From NCBI GenBank assembly GCA_021786815.1, contig JAJYMR010000256.1, positions 1-5,831 of the forward strand: a DNA stretch of 5,831 nt, read 5' to 3'. Within the stretch, counting starts at the first letter, position 1; every line of letters starts with the position of its first letter. The notes beneath the pieces were generated by a model. The model was not told the origin of the DNA. It worked only from the letters and a program-made list of their open reading frames with translations, and did no database searches. Origin of the DNA: Deltaproteobacteria bacterium (GTDB lineage Bacteria > Desulfobacterota > Binatia > Binatales > Binataceae). Of this stretch, positions 1 to 5,042 are shown piece after piece. Both the position numbers and the translations under genes were made by a program.

Positions 1-2
1 GG

Positions 3-716
3 CTCGGTCCCCTGATATGCGGCCTGCTGCGCGATGGAATCATCGGCGCTATCGCGACCAACGGCGCCGCGATAATCCACGACTTCGAGCTTGCGATGGC
101 CGGACGCACGTCGGAAGACGTCGGCCAGGGCCTTGCCGACGGAAGCTTCGGGATGGCCGAGGAGACGGGCGCGTTTCTCAACCACGCGGCGAAGCTCGCG
201 GCCTCGGAGAACAAGGGGCTTGGCGAAGTCGTTGGCCGCGAGATACTTCGCGCGGGACTCAAACACCGCGACGCGAGCATCTTTGCCGCTGCCTACCGGG
301 CCGGCGCACCCGCAACGGTCCACGTGACCCTTGGCGCCGATATCGTGCACATGCATCCCGCAGCCGACGGAGGCGCGATTGGAAAGGCCTCGATGGCCGA
401 CTTTCATCGGCTTGCGGCGGTGGTCTCCGAACTGTCGCGCGGAGTGGTTGTAAACCTCGGGTCGGCCGTCGTGATGCCGGAAGTTTTTCTGAAGGCGCTC
501 AATCTCGCGCGCAACATGGGCCGCACGGTCAAGGACTTCACCGCCGCCGACATGGATTTCGTTCGCCATTATCGGCCGCTGCGCAACGTGGTTCAGCGTC
601 CGACCGAAACTGGCGGCCATTCTATCCTGCTGACAGGGCATCACGAGGTGATGTTTCCGCTTTTGTGCGCGGCCGTGCGCGAGGAACTGTCGCGCCGCGT
701 AAGGGCGCGCCGATGA
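3..716 (+). CDS. Deoxyhypusine synthase-like protein, 5'-truncated by window edge
   Basis: The reading frame is open from the window edge to a TGA at 714-716, giving the last 237 residues; the true start lies upstream. Conserved-looking blocks in visible numbering are TNGAAIIHDFE (19-29), GADIVHMHPAADGGAIGK (111-128), NLGSAVVMPEVFLKA (151-165), FTAADMDFVRHYR (179-191) and GHHEVMFPLL (212-221). From memory these match a bacterial family annotated as deoxyhypusine synthase-like, and their order parallels the NAD-binding blocks of true deoxyhypusine synthases. Those enzymes transfer the aminobutyl group of spermidine to a lysine of eIF5A. Bacteria have no classical eIF5A, so the substrate here is unknown; a polyamine-related reaction is inference. 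I cannot locate the catalytic lysine block (the SWGK region of eukaryotic enzymes). Its stop overlaps the next start (ATGA), so the two are probably translationally coupled. An ATG at 96 is internal, because family-like sequence continues upstream of it. Confidence 0.6.
   Translation, partial: LGPLICGLLRDGIIGAIATNGAAIIHDFELAMAGRTSEDVGQGLADGSFGMAEETGAFLNHAAKLAASENKGLGEVVGREILRAGLKHRDASIFAAAYRAGAPATVHVTLGADIVHMHPAADGGAIGKASMADFHRLAAVVSELSRGVVVNLGSAVVMPEVFLKALNLARNMGRTVKDFTAADMDFVRHYRPLRNVVQRPTETGGHSILLTGHHEVMFPLLCAAVREELSRRVRARR
701..705 (+). promoter_or_regulatory. Ribosome binding site for the SAM hydrolase gene
   Basis: AAGGG ends 7 nt before the ATG at 713. It lies inside the 3' end of the preceding gene and supports the ATG at 713 over any upstream start in the same open frame, which stays open back to near the window edge. 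Confidence 0.6.
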
Positions 717-1555
717 GCCGCCGCGCGGCCGTGCGCCCTCGCCCTCCGATCGCGATTCTCACCGACTTCGGCTATCGCGACCATTACGTGGGTGCGATGA
801 AGGCCGTGATCGCGACGCTCGCTCCCGATGCGCGCGTGATCGACGTCACGCACGGCATCCCGGCCCAATCGGTCGTGGCGGGCGCGCTCGCGCTTCGCGA
901 ATGCTGGCGTTATTTTCCCGCCGACACCATCTTTCTTTGCGTGGTCGATCCCGGAGTCGGCACGGCGCGGCTTGGGCTCGCGATCGAAACCGATACGGGC
1001 GCGCGCTTCGTCGCTCCGGACAACGGCCTCGTATCGCTCGCAGTCGAGCAGGCCGGACTCAAGCGGGCCGTCGAACTGCGCTCGGTCCGCTATCGGCTTT
1101 CAAAGGTAAGCTCGACTTTCCACGGACGCGACATCTTTGCGCCCGCGGCGGCCTGGCTCTGGCGCGGCAAACCGCTCGACGCGATGGGTCCGAGGGTGGC
1201 GGAAATCCAGCGCCTGTCGCTCGGCGAACCGTTGCTGCGCGAGCGCAAATTAGTGGGCGCGGTAGTTTACGTGGACGGCTTCGGCAACCTCGTCACCAAC
1301 ATCGGGCGCGACGCGCTCGCGCGGTTGCAGGCGGGTTTTCCCGGCAGGCGGCTTTCCGTTAGGATCGGTCGTGGAGCACCGCTCACGATTGTCAATGCCT
1401 ACGGCGACGCACCCCAAGGGGCGGCTTTGGCAACTTTCGGCAGTTTCGAACTACTGGAGATTGCGGTACGCGACGCGAGCGCGGCCGAGCGCTTCGGGGC
1501 CGCGCAAGGCGCTCCGGTAACGGTCACGGCAAGTCCAGGTCTTCGCAATGGATGA
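713..1555 (+). CDS. S-adenosyl-L-methionine hydrolase (SAM hydroxide adenosyltransferase, DUF62 family)
   Basis: This 280-residue protein matches the family that uses water or hydroxide to split SAM into adenosine and methionine; halogenating fluorinase and chlorinase are its relatives. Visible motifs are LTDFG (16-20) followed by HYVG (24-27), VVDPGVGTAR (77-86), FVAPDNGL (99-106), STFHGRDIFAPAAA (134-147) and DGFGNLVTNI (188-197) in the C-terminal barrel. Asp79, Arg86 and His137 are candidates for the Asp-Arg-His set known from DUF62 enzymes. The length and two-domain arrangement suit the hydrolases. No signal peptide is seen, so it is probably cytoplasmic. The start is the ATG overlapping the previous stop by 4 nt, with AAGGG upstream; the frame is open further upstream but that stretch reads as Arg-rich shadow. 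Its 3' end overlaps the protease gene by 8 nt. A role in limiting or salvaging SAM is inference; the halogenase alternative is less likely because Asp-Arg-His is kept. Confidence 0.9.
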   Translation: MSRRAAVRPRPPIAILTDFGYRDHYVGAMKAVIATLAPDARVIDVTHGIPAQSVVAGALALRECWRYFPADTIFLCVVDPGVGTARLGLAIETDTGARFVAPDNGLVSLAVEQAGLKRAVELRSVRYRLSKVSSTFHGRDIFAPAAAWLWRGKPLDAMGPRVAEIQRLSLGEPLLRERKLVGAVVYVDGFGNLVTNIGRDALARLQAGFPGRRLSVRIGRGAPLTIVNAYGDAPQGAALATFGSFELLEIAVRDASAAERFGAAQGAPVTVTASPGLRNG

Positions 1556-2612
1556 AATCACCGCGCATAAGGAACCTTCAGCGGTATTGACCGAAATTCC
1601 GCGCCAGTCGCCCTACACGGCGCCGGCGCCGCCGAGGGCCGAAGCGCCGGCCATCCCGCCGCTCAACCTTGGCCTGTTTCTTCTCACGTTCCTGACCACC
1701 TCGATGGCGGGAGCGTACGCGCAGGGTCAAACGTTCTCGCTCTGGCATCCGCTCCAAAGCGCGGCGGCGCTGACCGCGGGCTTCTCGTTTTCGATTCCGC
1801 TGATGCTCATCCTGCTGACGCATGAGATGGGGCATTACCTGACCGCGCGGCGAAACGGCGTCGACACGAGCCTGCCCTACTTCATCCCGGCGCCGTTCCC
1901 CTCGCTGTTCATCGTGGGGACCTTCGGCGCGTTCATCCGGATACACCAGATGCCGAGGACGCGGCGCGTCATGTTCGACATCGGCGCGGCTGGCCCGTGG
2001 GCCGGATTCATTCTCTCGGTGCCGATCGTGATTATCGGGCTTGCGCTGTCGCACGTTGGACCGCTCGACCCGACGGTTGGCGGATACAGTCTCGGCAACT
2101 CGCTGCTGTTTCTCGGACTGGCGCATCTTGTGCTCCACGTCAATCCGAACAACGTCACGATCGATCTTCATCCGATCGCGTTTGCCGGATGGCTCGGGAT
2201 GTTCGTAACGACGCTCAACCTGCTGCCGGTCGGACAACTCGACGGCGGGCACGTGGTGTACGCGCTTTTCGGCCGGCGCCATCGGATAATCTCGCGGCTG
2301 TTCGTCGTGGGATGCATCCTGATGGTGGTCGTGCCGGCCATCGCCGGATGGGAGTTCTGGGGCGGATGGCTGTTCTGGGCGGCGCTCCTGTTCATGCTCG
2401 GGCTGGGACATCCCGCAACCGTCGATGAGAAGATGCCGCTCGATCCGTGGCGGCGGGGCGCGGCATGGGCGACGATCGCGGTCTTTATCCTGACGTTCTG
2501 CCCGGTGCCGGTTTCGTACACGCCGCCCAAGCCCGCGCAGGAGAAGTTCTACAACGTTTCGCACACGATACCGCGGCCGCAAACCTCCATCCCGCATCCG
2601 CGGGGACTTTAG
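1548..2612 (+). CDS. Site-2 protease family zinc metalloprotease (M50, EGY-like), integral membrane
   Basis: This 354-residue polytopic membrane protein carries the M50 zinc site HEMGH (92-96) within a hydrophobic segment. The second metal-ligand motif, LLPVGQLDGGH (225-235), supplies Asp232. A central GAAGPWAG motif (146-153) resembles the Gly-rich substrate-path motif of site-2 proteases. PYFIPAP (110-116) and GTFGAFIRI (124-132) after the HExxH recall plant EGY and cyanobacterial S2P homologues. Hydrophobic segments lie near 40-57, 76-97, 150-168, 182-197, 209-228, 250-267, 270-288 and 305-322. The N-terminus has a Pro/Ala-rich cytoplasmic stretch (about 20-38) and the C-terminus a Pro-rich tail (about 320-354). 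No PDZ domain is visible. The family cleaves substrates within the membrane, often releasing transcription factors, but no anti-sigma factor or obvious substrate is encoded here. The start ATG overlaps the previous gene by 8 nt, with AGG at 1537-1539. Confidence 0.9.
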   Translation: MDEITAHKEPSAVLTEIPRQSPYTAPAPPRAEAPAIPPLNLGLFLLTFLTTSMAGAYAQGQTFSLWHPLQSAAALTAGFSFSIPLMLILLTHEMGHYLTARRNGVDTSLPYFIPAPFPSLFIVGTFGAFIRIHQMPRTRRVMFDIGAAGPWAGFILSVPIVIIGLALSHVGPLDPTVGGYSLGNSLLFLGLAHLVLHVNPNNVTIDLHPIAFAGWLGMFVTTLNLLPVGQLDGGHVVYALFGRRHRIISRLFVVGCILMVVVPAIAGWEFWGGWLFWAALLFMLGLGHPATVDEKMPLDPWRRGAAWATIAVFILTFCPVPVSYTPPKPAQEKFYNVSHTIPRPQTSIPHPRGL

Positions 2613-2617
2613 AATCC

Positions 2618-2621
2618 GAGG
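2618..2621 (+). promoter_or_regulatory. Ribosome binding site for the dCMP deaminase GTG start
   Basis: GAGG lies 10 nt before the GTG at 2632, inside the 19-nt gap after the protease gene. It matters because the coding frame has no ATG before codon 133, so the start must be a non-ATG codon. Confidence 0.45.
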
Positions 2622-2631
2622 CGCGACGAAG

Positions 2632-3153
2632 GTGCAAGAAAAGAGCAAAGGGAAGACGGGTCACGAGACCGACGCGAGCACGCAGCCGGCCAGCCACAGC
2701 AAGCGCCCCAGTTGGGACCAGTATTTCATCACCATCACGCAGCAGGTTGCCGAGCGCTCGACCTGCCTGCGCGCGAAGGTCGGCGCGGTGATCGTGCGCG
2801 ACCGCAGCATCCTGGCCACCGGCTACAACGGCGCGCCGGCGGGCCTTCCGCACTGTATCGACGTGGGATGCCTCATCTACGAATCGCGCAATCCGTACGG
2901 CGAGATCGAGGAAAACTGCTATCGCACGATCCACGCCGAGATTAACGCGATCGCGCAGGCCGCCCGCAACGGCGCCGCTATCCGCGAGGCCGACATCTAC
3001 GTCACCCACACCCCGTGCATCCACTGCATGAAGGTGCTCATCAATACCGGCATCAAGCGCATCTTCTACGGCAAGGAATACAAGCTTCACACCGTCGCGG
3101 ACCTGCTCAAGTACGCGCAGGTCCAGATGGTCCAGGTTCCGCCAGGCCGATGA
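2632..3153 (+). CDS. Deoxycytidylate (dCMP) deaminase
   Basis: This 173-residue cytidine-deaminase-fold enzyme is predicted to hydrolyse dCMP to dUMP plus ammonia, supplying dUMP for thymidylate synthesis; it is cytoplasmic. The catalytic zinc site is complete: HAE (101-103, with Glu103 as proton shuttle) and PCIHC (128-132, Cys129 and Cys132). TGYNGAPAGLPHC (63-75) and RPSWDQYF (25-32) are typical of the dCMP deaminase branch rather than of cytidine or guanine deaminases. Cys75, Cys80 and Cys96 are extra cysteines that may belong to a second metal site, as in some family members. Residues 1-24 form a Lys/Thr/Ser-rich extension before the usual start of the domain. The GTG start is required because the first in-frame ATG is codon 133, after the zinc ligands. 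Its TGA overlaps the ATG of the HIT gene, which suggests co-translation. Competence-protein ComEB-type annotation refers to the same family. Confidence 0.92.
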   Translation: MQEKSKGKTGHETDASTQPASHSKRPSWDQYFITITQQVAERSTCLRAKVGAVIVRDRSILATGYNGAPAGLPHCIDVGCLIYESRNPYGEIEENCYRTIHAEINAIAQAARNGAAIREADIYVTHTPCIHCMKVLINTGIKRIFYGKEYKLHTVADLLKYAQVQMVQVPPGR

Positions 3154-3629
3154 CCCGAGCCGCGCACGACAAATGCGGGATCTGCGCGATTATCGCGCGC
3201 CTGGCCCAGGGCAAGTCTCCCGACCTTATCGCCGAACTGCCCAACTCATGGGTGGTGCTTGGCGACGCCCAGTTCTACCGCGGCTATTGCGTGCTTCTCG
3301 CCAAGCGCCACGTGCCCGAGCCGTTCCTGATGCCGCGCGCGGAGGCGCTCAACCTGTTCGGCGAAGTGTGCTCGGTCGCCGAGGCGATCGCCGAAGTGAC
3401 CCATCCGCTCAAACTCAACTACGAATGCCTTGGAAACGTCGAGCCGCACGTCCACTGGCACATCTTCCCGCGCCACGACGACGATGAGCAAAAACGCTCG
3501 CCCGTGTGGGAACGTCCGGCAAAGGAGCGCATGCGCACGCTCGACGAGCACGACCGTGGCGCCCTGATGGCGGCGCTGCGCGCCGAGATATCGAAGCGGA
3601 TCCCCAATGCGCATCTGCCGGGCGATTAG
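3150..3629 (+). CDS. HIT-family protein, probable nucleotide hydrolase
   Basis: This 159-residue histidine-triad protein has the motif HVHWHIFPR (100-108). His102 is the expected nucleophile and His100 and His104 its partners; LNYECLGNVEPH (89-100) leads into it. These proteins hydrolyse or transfer nucleotidyl groups from substrates such as diadenosine tetraphosphate, ADP-sulfate or AMP-amides; the exact substrate cannot be read from the sequence. CGIC (9-12) near the N-terminus resembles the Cys pair of zinc-binding HIT proteins, although the distal partners are unclear. The length suits a single HIT domain plus a charged C-terminal tail. The start is the ATG overlapping the dCMP deaminase stop by 4 nt; the frame is open upstream but that part overlaps the deaminase zinc-site codons and is a shadow. 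Coupling to dCMP deaminase suggests nucleotide-pool housekeeping (inference). Confidence 0.88.
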   Translation: MTRAAHDKCGICAIIARLAQGKSPDLIAELPNSWVVLGDAQFYRGYCVLLAKRHVPEPFLMPRAEALNLFGEVCSVAEAIAEVTHPLKLNYECLGNVEPHVHWHIFPRHDDDEQKRSPVWERPAKERMRTLDEHDRGALMAALRAEISKRIPNAHLPGD

Positions 3630-3930
3630 CCGCGCCGCTTCGTCGCTGAAACTGCCGCTCGCATGGTTCTCGGCCGCGTGCGTGCTCGCACTTGCCGGAT
3701 GCGGTCCGCGAAAACTCCCGCAGGCCAACACCTACGCGGCGCAGCTTTACGCCGAACGATGCGGCCAGTGCCACAGGCTCTACGATCCGCGCAGCATGAC
3801 GGCCGCGATGTGGCAGGTGCAGGTCAAGGCGATGCAGGACAGGATGCGAACGGCGGGGATTACGCCTCTTTCGCCGCGCCAGCGGAAACTCATCCTCGGC
3901 TACCTCGAACGCAACGCCGGAACCGACTAG
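3607..3930 (+). CDS. Small mono-haem c-type cytochrome, predicted lipoprotein
   Basis: This 107-residue protein has a positively charged N-terminus, a hydrophobic stretch (about 15-30) and a lipobox LAGC (29-32), so Cys32 should be lipidated and the protein exported and membrane-anchored. One haem-binding motif, CGQCH (52-56), gives covalent c-haem with His56 as proximal ligand. The mature part is only about 76 residues. The distal ligand is not obvious; Met76 and Met80 in VKAMQDRMR are the best candidates, ahead of a C-terminal helix ending ILGYLERN (96-103). Homologues are usually annotated only as cytochrome c family, and the electron partner is unknown. The ATG overlaps the end of the HIT gene by 23 nt; no other ATG in this frame would keep the signal peptide. 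It needs the cytochrome c maturation system, which is not encoded here. Its neighbours are cytoplasmic enzymes, so its role in this cluster is unexplained. Confidence 0.85.
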   Translation: MRICRAISRAASSLKLPLAWFSAACVLALAGCGPRKLPQANTYAAQLYAERCGQCHRLYDPRSMTAAMWQVQVKAMQDRMRTAGITPLSPRQRKLILGYLERNAGTD

Positions 3931-3956
3931 GAATCGCGCGCGCTTTCGTATCGCGG

Positions 3957-3979
3957 CCGTTTGAGCTATCCGTTTGAGC
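3957..3979 (+). repeat. 10-bp direct repeat upstream of the isomerase-like gene
   Basis: CCGTTTGAGC occurs at 3957-3966 and again at 3970-3979, a 13-bp start-to-start spacing, in the 51-nt gap between the cytochrome and isomerase-like genes. The second copy ends 2 nt before the likely ATG at 3982. It could be a small duplication or a protein-binding site; nothing in the sequence decides this. Confidence 0.5.
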
Positions 3980-3981
3980 GC

Positions 3982-4626
3982 ATGGATCAGACGCTCGAAA
4001 CCGTAAAGTTTTACTACGACTTCAAGAGCCCGTTCAGCTATCTCGCCTTCGAGCCGGCGCTCGCCCTCGAACGCACCCATCGCGTGCGCCTTCGCTTCGT
4101 CCCGCACGTGTTCGATTTCACCGCCTACGGCGGCACGCTAGCCGACCGCGACGAACGCTCGTGGCGCAAGGTGCGCTACCTGTATCTCGACGCGCGCCGT
4201 TTCGCCAATGAGCGCGGGCTCGTTATCAAGGGTCCGCAGCGGCTGTTCGACTCGCGGCTTGCGCTGATAAGCGGTCTGTTTGCCGACCGCGAAGGACGTT
4301 TCCGCGAATACGCGGGCCGCGTCTGGGAGCTTTTCTTCAAGCGCGAACTGGATATCGAGAGAATCGACGAGCTCGCGCCGCTTCTCGCCGCGCACGGGAT
4401 GGATCCCGAGGCGTTTCGCCGCTACGCGGAGAGCGAAGGCCCGCGCGACCTTGCGGCCGCGCTCGAGGAGGCCGAACGCGACCAGGTGTTCGGCGTTCCG
4501 ACCTTTATCGTCGCGGGCGAACCGTTCTGGGGAAACGATCGCGTGGAATGGGTCGCGAAAAAACTCGACGCGATGAGCCTACGCCGCGCCGAAGCCGCGG
4601 CGTCGCGCAATCCGGAGAACCGATGA
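3982..4626 (+). CDS. 2-hydroxychromene-2-carboxylate isomerase-like protein (DsbA-fold, thioredoxin superfamily)
   Basis: This 214-residue protein resembles the kappa-class glutathione transferase/HCCA isomerase branch of the DsbA family. YYDFKSPFSYLAF (11-23) carries SPFS in place of the DsbA CxxC, so it is not a disulphide oxidoreductase; Ser16 is the likely counterpart of the serine contacting glutathione. VFGVPTF (169-175) is the cis-proline loop and FWGNDR (182-187) the conserved C-terminal block. The middle is helical, as in the family. Known relatives isomerise hydroxychromene carboxylate in naphthalene breakdown, but many homologues act on unknown substrates. I chose the ATG at 3982; a TTG at 3961 would add seven residues, begins inside a direct repeat and has no ribosome binding site. 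The ATG site is itself only weakly supported (GAG at 3976-3978). The stop overlaps the thioesterase ATG by 4 nt, suggesting the two act together, perhaps on aromatic or acyl-CoA intermediates. Confidence 0.82.
   Translation: MDQTLETVKFYYDFKSPFSYLAFEPALALERTHRVRLRFVPHVFDFTAYGGTLADRDERSWRKVRYLYLDARRFANERGLVIKGPQRLFDSRLALISGLFADREGRFREYAGRVWELFFKRELDIERIDELAPLLAAHGMDPEAFRRYAESEGPRDLAAALEEAERDQVFGVPTFIVAGEPFWGNDRVEWVAKKLDAMSLRRAEAAASRNPENR
4614..4617 (+). promoter_or_regulatory. Ribosome binding site for the thioesterase gene
   Basis: GGAG lies 5 nt before the ATG at 4623 and fixes the start there, rather than at the upstream in-frame ATG at 4548, which would add 25 residues encoded inside the isomerase-like gene. 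Confidence 0.6.
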
Positions 4627-5018
4627 AAGACATACCGGTTGGAACAAAGGGGATTTTCACGCTCACCGTCGGTCCCGAGGATCTCGCGAACAGACGCGAT
4701 CCGATGCTGGCCGCGGTATTCTCGACGCCGAGCATGGTTTCCGCGATGGAGATGGCGGCGTTCATCGCAATCAAGCCCTACCTCGACGAGGGTGAAACTT
4801 CGGTCGGCAGCGCTATCGAGGTGCAGCATCTTGCGGCCACTCCGCCCGGCCATCAGGTGCGTGCCGAGGCGGAACTCGTCAAGGTCGAGGGCCGACGGCT
4901 CGAATTCAAGGTCAGCGCCTTCGACGAAGTAGAGCAGATCGGCTCTGGCGTTCATCGCCGTGCGATCGTGAACGCGGCAAAATTCAAAGAGCGCGCAAAA
5001 CCCAAGATGAAAAGCTGA
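4623..5018 (+). CDS. FlK-like hotdog-fold acyl-CoA thioesterase
   Basis: This 131-residue single-hotdog protein matches the thioesterase family that includes fluoroacetyl-CoA thioesterase FlK. Thr35 in STPSM, Glu43 in MEMAA and His69 in VQHLAATPPG lie 8 and 26 residues apart, the same spacing as the FlK triad Thr42, Glu50 and His76. VGSAIEVQHLAATP (61-74) and RRLEFKVSAFDEVEQIGSG (91-109) are typical of the wider family. It should hydrolyse a short or small acyl-CoA as a cytoplasmic dimer; the substrate is unknown. With a uniform offset of seven, FlK Phe36, important for fluorine selectivity, falls on Leu29, so fluoroacetyl-CoA specificity is not expected (inference). The start overlaps the previous TGA as ATGA, with GGAG upstream. 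A MaoC-type protein follows after 24 nt, which supports a CoA-thioester pathway. A general 'thioesterase family' label is the safe reading. Confidence 0.88.
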   Translation: MKDIPVGTKGIFTLTVGPEDLANRRDPMLAAVFSTPSMVSAMEMAAFIAIKPYLDEGETSVGSAIEVQHLAATPPGHQVRAEAELVKVEGRRLEFKVSAFDEVEQIGSGVHRRAIVNAAKFKERAKPKMKS

Positions 5019-5026
5019 CCGCACGC

Positions 5027-5032
5027 AGGGAG
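5027..5032 (+). promoter_or_regulatory. Ribosome binding site for the MaoC-type gene
   Basis: AGGGAG lies 10 nt before the ATG at 5043 in the 24-nt gap after the thioesterase gene. It is the most Shine-Dalgarno-like site in the window and supports the ATG at 5043. Confidence 0.6.
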
Positions 5033-5042
5033 CGTATCGGCG

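Noticed and set aside
17..712. A long open stretch in the SAM hydrolase frame upstream of 713, which would extend that protein by 232 residues.
   Set aside because: The extra part is Arg-rich and low-complexity and lies on top of well-conserved deoxyhypusine synthase-like codons in another frame. The ATG at 713 has a good ribosome binding site, and family proteins begin close to the LTDFG motif.
713..1555. Gene 2 as a fluorinase or chlorinase rather than a hydrolase.
   Set aside because: The Asp79/Arg86/His137 set typical of SAM-hydrolysing DUF62 enzymes is present, and no halometabolite gene set is visible around it.
1578..2648. A 356-residue open frame on the - strand opposite the site-2 protease.
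   Set aside because: Its translation is Arg/Glu-rich without any recognisable domain, as expected opposite GC-rich codons. The + strand carries a complete zinc protease signature.
2485..3090. A 201-residue - strand open frame opposite the dCMP deaminase.
   Set aside because: No domain or motif is visible, and the + strand frame has intact zinc ligands. It is a shadow of high GC content.
3961..3981. A TTG start at 3961 for the isomerase-like gene, adding seven residues.
   Set aside because: It lacks a ribosome binding site, begins inside a direct repeat and adds residues not typical of the family, which starts just before the first beta strand. The ATG at 3982 is preferred, though not strongly.
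3931..3981. A factor-independent terminator or sigma-70 promoter between the cytochrome and isomerase-like genes.
   Set aside because: There is no GC-rich hairpin followed by a T-run and no convincing -10/-35 pair; only the short direct repeat stands out.
3415..4107. A 230-residue - strand open frame spanning the HIT, cytochrome and isomerase-like genes.
   Set aside because: It crosses three well-supported + strand genes and shows only Arg/Ala-rich composition without a family match.
4422..5024. A 200-residue - strand open frame opposite the thioesterase.
   Set aside because: The + strand thioesterase has a triad with FlK spacing and a good ribosome binding site; the antisense product has no recognisable domain.
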